The notes under the pieces are model-generated. The model had not been told where the DNA came from. It made no database searches and saw only the letters and a list, made by a program, of their open reading frames with translations. A stretch of 50,560 nucleotides of DNA from Burkholderiales bacterium (GTDB lineage Bacteria > Pseudomonadota > Gammaproteobacteria > Burkholderiales > SG8-39), in the NCBI GenBank assembly GCA_014860445.1, contig JACZJT010000013.1, positions 1-50,560 on the forward strand, read 5' to 3'. Position numbers and translations under genes: made by a program. Of the stretch, positions 35,125 through 42,309 are shown one piece after another; within the stretch, counting starts at the first letter, position 1, and every line of letters starts with the position of its first letter.

Positions 35125-35424
35125 CTAGTTCGCGAACACTTCGAACAAACGCACTTCGGCGCTGCCCGGCACCAACTTGAGGCCTTTTGGTATGCCTTTG
35201 TGCGCCTCGTGGTATTCGTGGCCGCGGTGCCACGTTCGGTAGCTCTGCTCGTCACTCCATCGCGTCACAAGCCAGATCTCGTCCGCATTGTCCGCCGGGC
35301 ACATCACCTCCATGCCGATGAATCCCGGCGCGCTGTCGACCAGATGGGGCCGATCGCGAAAGGCGGCGCGCACCTGGTCCGCCATGTCGTTGGCAATGGT
35401 GAAGCGGCTCAAAGCGACGAACAT
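35125..35424 (-). CDS. antibiotic biosynthesis monooxygenase (ABM) domain protein
   Basis: Small dimeric alpha/beta-barrel protein of 99 residues. MFVALSRFTIANDMADQVR, APGFIGMEVMCPADNADEIW and WLVTRWSDEQSYRTWHRG are the ABM signature, and the His cluster in WHRGHEYHEAH resembles haem-degrading HmoA/IsdG-like members. Haem oxygenase or quinol monooxygenase activity is possible; the sequence alone does not decide. It is 23 bases upstream of the B12-binding gene in the same direction, and so may belong to the same operon. Confidence 0.87.
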   Translation of the reverse strand: MFVALSRFTIANDMADQVRAAFRDRPHLVDSAPGFIGMEVMCPADNADEIWLVTRWSDEQSYRTWHRGHEYHEAHKGIPKGLKLVPGSAEVRLFEVFAN

Positions 35425-35492
35425 ATCGATCCCGCTATTCTGCGATGCCGTCTATGCTACTGCTTCCGGGACCCCAGCGCTTTTAACGGCCT

Positions 35493-36710
35493 TCAGCCTG
35501 GGCCCGCCGATCGCAAAAACTCCGTCAGCAAGCGGTTTACCACTAGTGGCTGCTCCTGCTGCACCCAATGGCCGGCGCCGTCCACCAAGTGGCAGCCGAG
35601 CAGCTGCGTGCATGCAGCGGTCTGCATTTTCTCGAAGTCCCCTGGTTTTTGATAGACGCCCCAGTCGCTTTTACCGGCGATGAAGCAGGCGGGCACATCG
35701 ATCGTGCGCCCCGCGAATAATTGCAATTCGGCGGTAAATTTTCCGCTGGTGGTGCAGCGATACCACTGCAGCCCACCCTGAAAGCCGGTGCGCGCATACT
35801 CGGTGCTGTAGACGGAAAGCTCGCTGTCGGGCAGCCATTTGCATGCGGCGATTTCAGCCGCAGACGGCATCTCGGGCGCGACCGTTTCCGCCATGCCCCG
35901 GTCGAAGTCCATCACGTAGTAAGTGGGCAGTTGCGCCATCGCCTCGGCGCGCCAGGATTGCAGCGGGGCGGGCCGGTTCTGTTTCCAGTCGGCGCTCTTG
36001 TGGTGATAGTAGGCGCGCAGGAAATCGTGGATGCCCTGCGGAGCTTTGCGCATATTGTCGTTCGCCTCGCGCGTCGAGTAGTACCACTGGTAATGCTTGC
36101 GCGGGCGCGACAGCTGCGCCAGCGCAGCGTTCATCCCGGGGTCGGCAAGGCCCGTTGCGACTGGTTTATGCCCGACATCCGACGCCGTGCCGAAGGGCAG
36201 GGGCGGCGGGCCGCCGAACGGTGCGCTCATCAGCGCCACAGAGCGGAATACGTCCGGGCGCAGCAGCGCGCACCAGGCCGCGACCGGCGCGCCGAAATCG
36301 TGTCCTACCACCGCTGCGACCGAGCGATAGCCCAGCGCCGACACCAGGCCCAGCGCGTCGCGCACCAGGTTGAACAGCCGGAAGGAGCCGAGGTCGCCAT
36401 CGTAGTCCGCGTCCCAGCCGGTGGTGCGCCCGTAACCGCGCTGGTCCGGTGCAATCACGTGAAACCCCGCCTGCGCGAGCGGCAGCATCACCTTGCGCCA
36501 GCTGTAGGCGAGCTCCGGAAAGCCGTGCAGCAGCAGTACGCAAGGGCGGTCACTGTCTGGAGAATGGCTCTGAAAGCCAGCCTCCAGCATATGCACTCTG
36601 AGCCCGTTGATGTTTTCAACGAAACGCGAGCGCACGCCGGCAGGCAGTTCGGACGGGTCGAACGCGGTGGGCGCGGACTCGTTCATATTCATGTTCGCGA
36701 TCTGGCCCAT
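35493..36710 (-). CDS. epoxide hydrolase-like alpha/beta hydrolase
   Basis: Protein of 405 residues. HGFPE (oxyanion motif HGxP), the nucleophile in VVGHDFGAPVAAW (Asp), and His in GAGHWVQQEQP are the catalytic features of soluble epoxide hydrolases; a long cap domain (about 190-330) contains Tyr residues that could protonate the epoxide. It would open an epoxide to a diol. The start is uncertain: ATG at 36710 has GGAG 12 bases away, and an ATG at 36692 is an alternative. A decayed partial copy lies at 41607-41869. It lies in a minus-strand run with AroQ-like upstream and ABM downstream. Confidence 0.88.
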   Translation of the reverse strand: MGQIANMNMNESAPTAFDPSELPAGVRSRFVENINGLRVHMLEAGFQSHSPDSDRPCVLLLHGFPELAYSWRKVMLPLAQAGFHVIAPDQRGYGRTTGWDADYDGDLGSFRLFNLVRDALGLVSALGYRSVAAVVGHDFGAPVAAWCALLRPDVFRSVALMSAPFGGPPPLPFGTASDVGHKPVATGLADPGMNAALAQLSRPRKHYQWYYSTREANDNMRKAPQGIHDFLRAYYHHKSADWKQNRPAPLQSWRAEAMAQLPTYYVMDFDRGMAETVAPEMPSAAEIAACKWLPDSELSVYSTEYARTGFQGGLQWYRCTTSGKFTAELQLFAGRTIDVPACFIAGKSDWGVYQKPGDFEKMQTAACTQLLGCHLVDGAGHWVQQEQPLVVNRLLTEFLRSAGPG

Positions 36711-36745
36711 GTCCGGTCAAGTCTCCGGTTGATCAGCCCGGCGCG

Positions 36746-37189
36746 CTACGCGCTCTTTTTTTTCAGCAGCCGCAGCATGGCGGAAACCGCGGTGGCGTAG
36801 CCCTCGGGTCCAAGGCCCATGATGACTGCCGTGGCAGCCGTCGACATCAGCGAATGCCGGTAGATCTCCTCGCGGCGATGGATATTGCTGATATGCAGCT
36901 CGATGATGGGGCCGGGAAACATCTTCAGGGCATCGAGCACAGGAATCGAGCGAAAGCTCAGCCCCGCGGGATTGATGACAATGGCCGAACCCGCGTCGAT
37001 GGCCTCGTGGATCCAGTCGACGAGCTCGTGCTCCGCGTTGGTTTGCCTGAACTCGATCGGCTGCGCGCCCGCGGCCTTGCGGCACATGGTTTCAAGCTCG
37101 GCCAGGGTCGTCCTGCCGTAGATTTCAGGTTCGCGCGTGCCGAGGCGATTGAGGTTCGGCCCGTTGAGGACATAGATCGGCTTGTTCAT
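36746..37189 (-). CDS. AroQ-like type II 3-dehydroquinate dehydratase family protein
   Basis: Protein of 147 residues, typical length. It has LNGPNLNRLGTREPEIYG (with the catalytic Tyr and Arg region), FRQTNAEHELVDWIHEA, and ELHISNIHRREEIYRHS with the catalytic His. The usual GLTHTS segment is GLSFRS, so the substrate-contacting His is Phe. It may still act on dehydroquinate or on a related ring acid; this is why I do not assign aroQ outright. The head of a minus-strand gene run reaching the diguanylate cyclase; gap to the epoxide hydrolase is 35 bases. Confidence 0.85.
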   Translation of the reverse strand: MNKPIYVLNGPNLNRLGTREPEIYGRTTLAELETMCRKAAGAQPIEFRQTNAEHELVDWIHEAIDAGSAIVINPAGLSFRSIPVLDALKMFPGPIIELHISNIHRREEIYRHSLMSTAATAVIMGLGPEGYATAVSAMLRLLKKKSA

Positions 37190-37581
37190 TCATTGCTCCT
37201 GCATGCGGTCGAATCGGATTTCAGAATTCGCAGGAAAGGTACAGCACCGGGCGCTGGATGTCGAGAAAGCGATACTCCGAATCTGCTTCGCCCTTGGATC
37301 GCGGGTGTCCGTTTAGCGGATTGATAGGGAGTTCACACTTTCGGCCATGACCGGACGGTCCTATCTCTCGCGGAAAGCAGCCATTGGCCAATAATAAAAA
37401 TTGGCCGTACTATTCAAACTGATGTTATCCATCCTGTCCGGGTTTGCTCTTTATTGATATAGAGACAGGATCGCTTTTTGGCGAAAACGAATCAAGTACT
37501 TAAGGGTCTCGGCACATGGCTTCCTCATTATTGATGAAGAGACACACCGGTCTCTACAATCACTGTTAGAGATTTCCTGAC
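37190..37581. other. lower-GC leader with several short inverted repeats
   Basis: I see no gene in these 392 bases. It holds GGCCAAT/ATTGGCC (37386-37406), ATCCTGTC/GACAGGAT (37431-37471) and the GTTAGAG core at 37564-37570, the left edge of the first cassette. Base composition drops here compared with the minus-strand operon to the left. Confidence 0.5.
37564..37570 (+). repeat. cassette left boundary GTTAGAG
   Basis: GTTAGAG is one base from the integron core GTTRRRY and is exactly complementary to CTCTAAC at 38119-38125, the start of the attC-like site at the other end of the HEPN gene. This complementarity is expected of an integron cassette, in which the 5' edge and the attC pair. Confidence 0.5.
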
Positions 37582-38124
37582 ATGTCTGCAGCGCACGACA
37601 CCTTCAAGCACAGCATTCGCGATGCGACCGACCTCTTGGAGCATTTCGATCGAGTCAACGTCCAGCCTCCACCGGAGAATGCAGAAGTCCTGAAGCGCGC
37701 AAGCTTGGTAATGGCACTCGCCGCGCTGGAAACCTACATCGAAGATCGCATCACCGAAGCCGCATCCGCGAAGGCTCAAGGTGCAAAAGAATCCCTTCTT
37801 GGCCGTTTCTACACAGACAGTCTTGAAAACGACCTACGTTACTTTCACTCGCCAAGTGCAGACCGGGTGAGAAATCTCTTCAAGAAATACCTTTCCATTG
37901 ACGTCGCGCAAGGGTGGACTTGGAACAACTACGAGCCCGCTCGGGCTAAGAGTGAACTGGACAAGCTTGTATCCAAGCGCGGCGATATCGCGCACCGGTC
38001 TCCGCCGCCGAAAGGCCCCATTCCATCGCCACATATTGTCACTAGAGAGGCCATGCGGAAGCATGTGCAGTTCATACGTGATCTGGTTCAAGCGAGCGAC
38101 AAGTACCTTGAGGAAAATCTCTAA
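37582..38124 (+). CDS. HEPN-domain RNase-like protein
   Basis: Protein of 180 residues, all-helical, with the HEPN signature Rx4H at Arg133-His138 (KRGDIAHR) and AALETYIEDRITEA in the second helix, like the RiboL-PSP-HEPN group. HEPN proteins with this motif are often metal-independent RNases in toxin-antitoxin or phage-defence modules. No antitoxin of the MNT type is adjacent. The TAA stop lies inside CTCTAAC, the first element of an attC-like site, as in many integron cassettes. Base composition is lower in GC than the flanking genome. Confidence 0.8.
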   Translation: MSAAHDTFKHSIRDATDLLEHFDRVNVQPPPENAEVLKRASLVMALAALETYIEDRITEAASAKAQGAKESLLGRFYTDSLENDLRYFHSPSADRVRNLFKKYLSIDVAQGWTWNNYEPARAKSELDKLVSKRGDIAHRSPPPKGPIPSPHIVTREAMRKHVQFIRDLVQASDKYLEENL

Positions 38125-38208
38125 CAAGCGGTCCGAGGCGACGCGCGTGAAGCTGCGTTCCGTTTTGCAGACAGCACAGCCGCGCGTGCCTAAACCGAAA
38201 CGTTGAGC
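38119..38208 (+). repeat. attC-like recombination site after the HEPN gene
   Basis: The site runs from CTCTAAC (38119-38125) to GTTGAGC (38202-38208, matching GTTRRRY). The arms GGCGACGCGCG and CGCGCGTGCC region are imperfectly complementary, with an unpaired centre of about 40 bases. The length of 90 and the stop codon embedded in the first core fit integron attC sites. The first core begins with C in place of a purine. Confidence 0.55.
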
Positions 38209-38214
38209 GCAATC

Positions 38215-38703
38215 ATGACCGTCACGATTCCCGACGCTGTTCGACAGATGCTTAGCATCGTCGAGAAGCTATGTGAGACGTATCCGAAGAAAAAATTTAC
38301 GCTCGATGGACGGTTGGTAGGAGATATTGGCGAAGTGTTGGTCGAGGACGCTTACGACCTTGAGCTTTTTGCGGACATGAAGAAGCACCACGATGGCGAG
38401 TGTTCGGACGGCAGATTAGTCCAGATCAAGGCCACGATGAAAAAAGCCCTTACATTTCCAGCGGATCACGTACCGAACTATTACCTCGGCGTGCAGATAC
38501 ACTCCGACGGGACCTTCACGGAAATATTCAATGGCCCCGGGGCTATCGCATGGGAAGCTGTGAAGGGCCGCGCGGCGCCTAAGACCAACCTATATTCCGT
38601 ACAAATTGCGACCTTGAAGCAGCTCCAGGCACGGGTCGCGACCGCTGACAAAATCCCGTTGCGCTCTAACAAACGCTTGCATGGGACGCGCGGGCGCCCC
38701 TGA
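38215..38703 (+). CDS. DUF6998-like, putative PD-(D/E)XK nuclease-fold protein
   Basis: Protein of 162 residues resembling DUF6998 (FTLDGRLVGDIGEVLVEDAY, DGRLVQIKAT, EIFNGPGAIAWEA). Glu40 in GDIGE, Asp65 in SDGR and Gln70-Lys72 in VQIK are spaced as in PD-(D/E)XK nucleases such as Mrr-type enzymes; that function is inference. The ATG at 38215 lies seven bases after the GTTGAGC core, a typical cassette start; a TTG at 38203 is an alternative. The last 12 codons read through CTCTAAC and the following arm, so the native C-terminus may have been altered by the attC. Confidence 0.7.
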   Translation: MTVTIPDAVRQMLSIVEKLCETYPKKKFTLDGRLVGDIGEVLVEDAYDLELFADMKKHHDGECSDGRLVQIKATMKKALTFPADHVPNYYLGVQIHSDGTFTEIFNGPGAIAWEAVKGRAAPKTNLYSVQIATLKQLQARVATADKIPLRSNKRLHGTRGRP

Positions 38704-38717
38704 GGTGCAGCCTTGAG
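38664..38717 (+). repeat. possible degenerate attC site
   Basis: CTCTAAC at 38664-38670 is identical to the first core of the preceding site, and is followed by a GC-rich imperfect arm; a possible second core is CTTGAGT near 38711-38717 (first base off consensus). The pairing of the arms is weak, so this may be an eroded array end. Confidence 0.35.
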
Positions 38718-39005
38718 TGTCTGCTTATCTAAACGGGCGACTTCCGGTGTGGGTCGATTGTGAGCCTTGCGCAACTCAAACTCGGCGCCGAAAAGCGGGC
38801 CTTGAATCTCCGTTTTCCTGAAGCCGCCGCTGACCAACCGGCGCAACCGTCCAGGACCAGACCATCGCGAATTTCCGGCAGTCGCTCAAGGCTACGCGCG
38901 ATGACCGCGCTGCGAGCCTGGCGGCAACGCTGCTTCGCGAACAAGATTGCGTCGACGCCCGGCGACAATCGAGCGAGATAAATCATCCCGGTATCGTCCT
39001 TCGAA
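38718..39005. other. gene-free stretch with degenerate repeats
   Basis: No gene is supported here. A reverse-oriented ATCGACCC-type element (about 38739-38759) and GAAGCCGCCGCTGAC (38823-38837) recur in the regions at 43443-43613 and 48355-48379. Confidence 0.4.
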
Positions 39006-39878
39006 TTATCGGCAGAATATATTGACGAGTTCGCGAGCGATCTCGGATGGCGTCTTTTTTCCCTTCTTATACCAGAACCGGGTCCAGTTCAACGCACCAA
39101 GCAAGGCAAGGCGAAATTGGGTGCGGTCGATACGCGCGGGAAGGTCCAGCACATCGATCAAGGTGCGGAATCGTGCCTCGTAGGCGTTCCTGACCTTGAG
39201 CAGGCGCTTGGTCAGCATGCCCGCGTTGGGGGTGAACACCAAAGAATTGCCGGTAAAGCCCGCGAGCACGTCCCCGTCATCCAGAAGTAAACCGAGGTGT
39301 GCCGCACAGGCCGCTTCCAATCGCTGGCGAGGATTCCTGACATTCGCAAGCGCCTGATCGATCGCGGCGTTGAGGTCCTTGAATCCTTCGTTGTGCGCCT
39401 GCACGAACAGGTCCTCCTTGGAGCGGAAGTAGTGGTAGATCGAACCTGGGAGGATTCCCCCTGCTTTGGCAATTTCCTTCAAGGTAGCGCCCTTGTAACC
39501 TTCACGATAGAAGGCCCGCGCAGCGGCGATCAGGAGATGGCGGCGCCGCATATCGGATTTTCCGCGACGGCTATCGACGCCTGCGTTCTTCAACAGCTCC
39601 CAGCGGTGCTCGGCGCGTTCGAAACGCGCGCGCTGTGCGTCGTTCATCCGGGTGCCCGTACGCGAGCGATGTTTCTCGACCGCTGAAACGCGCTTGTAAA
39701 GCGTTTCGAGCTCGTGCCGTTTCCAGATTGCGCGTACGCCGGAGGGTGATATCTGGATGCCACGCCTGCGTAGTTCGTCGGCAACCCGGAACTGTCCCAG
39801 TTCCGGTTTGGATGCGGCACACGCCAGTACGATCGCTTCCATGTCGGATCGCGTACTGGGCCTCGACGTACTGCCCAT
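39006..39878 (-). CDS. TetR-family regulator with N-terminal transposase-type HTH
   Basis: Protein of 290 residues with two DNA-binding regions. Residues about 10-65 (FRVADELRRRGIQISPSGVR, IWKRHELETL) match the helix-turn-helix found at the N-terminus of certain IS transposases/integrases. Residues about 113-160 are a TetR_N domain (AARAFYREGYKGATLKEIAK, GSIYHYFRSKEDLF), followed by a ligand-binding helical domain. Typical TetR proteins are about 200 residues, so the first 110 are extra. I place the start at 39878 by the GGGGAAG nearby; an ATG at 39965 is in frame. It diverges from the phosphoesterase gene and probably controls it. Confidence 0.82.
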   Translation of the reverse strand: MGSTSRPSTRSDMEAIVLACAASKPELGQFRVADELRRRGIQISPSGVRAIWKRHELETLYKRVSAVEKHRSRTGTRMNDAQRARFERAEHRWELLKNAGVDSRRGKSDMRRRHLLIAAARAFYREGYKGATLKEIAKAGGILPGSIYHYFRSKEDLFVQAHNEGFKDLNAAIDQALANVRNPRQRLEAACAAHLGLLLDDGDVLAGFTGNSLVFTPNAGMLTKRLLKVRNAYEARFRTLIDVLDLPARIDRTQFRLALLGALNWTRFWYKKGKKTPSEIARELVNIFCR

Positions 39879-39942
39879 CAATCTTCCCCGCGAATCATAA
39901 AAGAAGAGGACATTCTGCCAGACGCACTTACCAAATAACCAG

Positions 39943-39970
39943 TTGACAGGACACAATTCCTGCATATAAC
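39943..39970 (+). promoter_or_regulatory. candidate sigma-70 promoter toward the phosphoesterase
   Basis: TTGACA (39943-39948) and TATAAC (39965-39970) are 16 bases apart; positions may be off by one. It points toward the phosphoesterase gene, leaving a leader of about 245 bases that contains the dyad at 39984-40022. Confidence 0.45.
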
Positions 39971-39983
39971 CTGAATCCAGTAA

Positions 39984-40022
39984 CTTCCCAGACAGTTATT
40001 CCAAAACGTTTTGCCTGGGAAG
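39984..40022. promoter_or_regulatory. dyad CTTCCCAG...CTGGGAAG with AAAACGTTTT centre
   Basis: Eight-base perfect arms at 39984-39991 and 40015-40022 enclose the palindrome AAAACGTTTT (40003-40012). It lies just downstream of the candidate promoter in the divergent region, where a TetR operator would be expected. Confidence 0.45.
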
Positions 40023-40220
40023 ATTTACCGGGGAACGTGAAATTCGCTGACTTAAGTAAAGAGGGCGTATGACGCGATTTCCCTGTGCGAGACGCAAGAT
40101 GGTTCTGTAAGAGAAATAAGAGGCCAAGGCATTTACGCGCTGAAAGGCCCGACTGTCAGAAGGACGAATCAATAGGCGCACCGGTATCCGGACCAATAAC
40201 CTATTATCGAGGAGGGACAC

Positions 40221-41303
40221 ATGACTCTGAACACACTGCGGACGAGCGCCGCTGCTGTCTTACTGTTAAGCACGAGTATTGCCGGTTGTGGCACGATGGC
40301 TGTCGGGAATGCCCAGGAGCGCGCTTTCGACTTCGCCCTGATCGGCGACATGCCGTATACGAAAGTTCAGGAGAAAGAGTATCAGCGCGTCCTTGCCGCG
40401 CTAAACGCCGCCGACCTCGCCTTCGTGGCACATATTGGCGACTTCCAGTTCGATGCCAGGCCCTACAACCGGAACCCGAAACTTGCCTCGATGCCCTGCG
40501 TCGACGAGAACTACAAGGCGATTTTTGACTCGTTCCAGTCCGTCCGCCATGCCTTCATTCTGACGCCCGGCGACAACGACTGGTCCGACTGCTGGCCGCT
40601 CAAGGCGAAGAAGGTCGATTCGCTCGAGCTGCTCGCCAAGATTCGCACCATGTACTTCCCGGAAGGCAAAAGCCTGGGGCAGAAGCCGATCGCGGTGCAT
40701 AACCAGTCCGCCGATCCGAAGTTCTCGAAGTTCCGCGAAAACCTGCGCTGGTCCATGGGTGGTGTGACCTTCGTGACACTGCACATCATTGGCTCGAACG
40801 ACAACTTCGGCCGCACGCCCGAGATGAACGCCGAGCACATGGAGCGCAAGGCCGCGAATCTCGCCTGGATCAAGCAGGCGTTCGCCGAAGCCAGGGCGAC
40901 CGCTAGTCGTGGGCTGGTGGTGCTTACGCAGGCAAATCCGGGATTCGAGACGGTCTGGCCGGCCGGCAACAAGACGCGCTATTTCCTCCCCTTCATTCCG
41001 CGTGGAAAGCCCTTGCCAAGCATCCCCCTGGCCTTCGATGACTACCTAAGCGCACTTTCGGAAGAACTGGAGACCTTCGACAAGCCTGTGGCATACCTGC
41101 ACGGCGACACGCACATCTTCCGCATCGACAAGCCGCTTTTCAGCAGCAAGACCAAACGCCCTTTCCTGAACTTCACGCGCGTGGAGACATTCGGCTGGCC
41201 CGACACCCACTGGGTTCGCGTCACCGTTGACCCGGCCGACCCGCAACTGTTTCGCTTCAATGCGGAAATTGTCCCGGGCAACATTGTCAACAGGAAGAAA
41301 TAG
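40221..41303 (+). CDS. lipoprotein metallophosphoesterase
   Basis: Protein of 360 residues exported as a lipoprotein: the signal ends in the lipobox STSIAGC with Cys23. The calcineurin-like phosphoesterase blocks are FALIGDMPYT (Asp43), FVAHIGDFQFD, LTPGDNDWSD and LHGDTHIFRID, which bind two metals. Substrate is unknown; it could cleave phosphodiester bonds or phosphorylated sugars in the periplasm. GAGGAGG lies seven bases upstream of the ATG. The divergent TetR-like gene and the operator-like dyad suggest regulated expression. Confidence 0.88.
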   Translation: MTLNTLRTSAAAVLLLSTSIAGCGTMAVGNAQERAFDFALIGDMPYTKVQEKEYQRVLAALNAADLAFVAHIGDFQFDARPYNRNPKLASMPCVDENYKAIFDSFQSVRHAFILTPGDNDWSDCWPLKAKKVDSLELLAKIRTMYFPEGKSLGQKPIAVHNQSADPKFSKFRENLRWSMGGVTFVTLHIIGSNDNFGRTPEMNAEHMERKAANLAWIKQAFAEARATASRGLVVLTQANPGFETVWPAGNKTRYFLPFIPRGKPLPSIPLAFDDYLSALSEELETFDKPVAYLHGDTHIFRIDKPLFSSKTKRPFLNFTRVETFGWPDTHWVRVTVDPADPQLFRFNAEIVPGNIVNRKK

Positions 41304-41343
41304 GCGCAAACGACGCGCCTGGCCATGTCCAGGCTCTCGCTGC

Positions 41344-41370
41344 AACCGGCGCCCGCGTGCGGGCGCGGTT
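41344..41370 (+). terminator. GC-rich hairpin after the phosphoesterase
   Basis: AACC, GCGCCCGC and their complements GCGGGCGC, GGTT pair around a two-base loop, with one unpaired G. There is no T-run, so it is a structure with doubtful terminator strength. No gene is seen between 41304 and 41606. Confidence 0.4.
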
Positions 41371-41606
41371 GAGCGCCAGGTTCAGCGTCCGCTTACCATT
41401 CTTGCCGGTGACGGCTTAGGGTCGTGAGGGAGTCTTTGCGTACTTGAATTTCTGACGCCGGCCGGAATCAGTAGCTACCGCGCCCCGGTTGAATGAAAGC
41501 GTGCGTGAATCGCCGGGCGCTGTAGACCCTGTTCACCGGGCGGTGATGCCGTCTATTTCATCCTTGAGGGAATCCATCGACGACCGCACCCACGCCTTGT
41601 ATTCCG

Positions 41607-41869
41607 CAAATGCCAGGCGGTGGTGCGGCCGTAGCCGCGCTCATCCGGCGCGATCACGTGTAAGCCCGCCTGCGCCAGCTGCAGCCGAGTTCGGGAAAGC
41701 CGTGCAGCAGCAGTACGCAAGGGCGGTCACTGGCTGGAGAATGGCTCTGGAAGCCAGCCTCCAGCATATGCATCCTGAGGCCGTTGATGTTTTCGACAAA
41801 ACGCGAACGTATCCCGGCGGGGAGAACGGTTGGGTCCAAAGGGGCGGGTACGGACATATTCATCTCCAT
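41607..41869 (-). pseudogene. 5' fragment of an epoxide hydrolase
   Basis: On the minus strand, from the ATG at 41869, the reading gives VPAPLDPTVLPAGIRSRFVE, then NINGLRMHMLEAGFQSHSP and VLLLHGFPELG. This is very close to the intact gene at 35493-36710 (positions about 36710-36410 of that gene). A deletion of about 25 bases then breaks the frame after HGFPELG; beyond it the homology continues to about 41607 and ends. The catalytic Asp and His regions are missing. Confidence 0.85.
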
Positions 41870-41970
41870 AGATGCCGCTTACGGTTTGCCCGGCGGCGCA
41901 TATGCGTGGATCATAGCGGGCTTGAAGCATTCATGGCGAACCGGCGTGTTCGTCTACACAGGAGCCGGCA

Positions 41971-42309
41971 ATGATTACGGAATATGTACTGTTCGACCTA
42001 CCCGCGAACATGAGCCGCGAGCAGGTCGTCGAAAGCATGCGCGCGGTCGCATCGAAGTGGCGTGCGACCCCGGACCTGATCCGCAAGACCTTCGTCTACG
42101 ATGCTGACGCGCGGCAGACCGGCGCATTTTACCTATGGAGTAACAAGGCGGCCGCGCTCAATGCGCACAACGAGGACTGGCGCCGGGCTGTGCTGGAGAC
42201 CTTCGGCAGCGTGCCCGTGATCCGCTATTTCGAAACGCCGCTGGTGGTGGACAATGCACTTGGTGAAACGATAGAGGAAACGGTGCGCGCGCCGAACAAG
42301 GTCCGATGA
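41971..42309 (+). CDS. YdhR-like putative monooxygenase
   Basis: Protein of 112 residues of the dimeric alpha/beta-barrel superfamily, similar to YdhR. MITEYVLFDLPANMSREQVV, LIRKTFVYDADARQTGAFYL and IRYFETPLVVDN are the family blocks. YdhR relatives are described as putative monooxygenases with unproven substrates. GGAG six bases before the ATG supports the start. The stop overlaps the FIST gene start (ATGA), indicating coupled translation. Confidence 0.85.
   Translation: MITEYVLFDLPANMSREQVVESMRAVASKWRATPDLIRKTFVYDADARQTGAFYLWSNKAAALNAHNEDWRRAVLETFGSVPVIRYFETPLVVDNALGETIEETVRAPNKVR

Noticed and set aside
37431-37471. ATCCTGTC/GACAGGAT inverted repeat as a transposon end
   Set aside because: Only eight-base arms, 25 bases apart, with no transposase and no target duplication seen.
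38729-38986. 85-codon minus-strand frame beyond the cassettes
   Set aside because: No start signal or motif; the stretch is better explained by degenerate repeat sequence.
41489-41974. 161-codon plus-strand frame
   Set aside because: It is the antisense of the epoxide-hydrolase fragment and its flank, and shows no domain.
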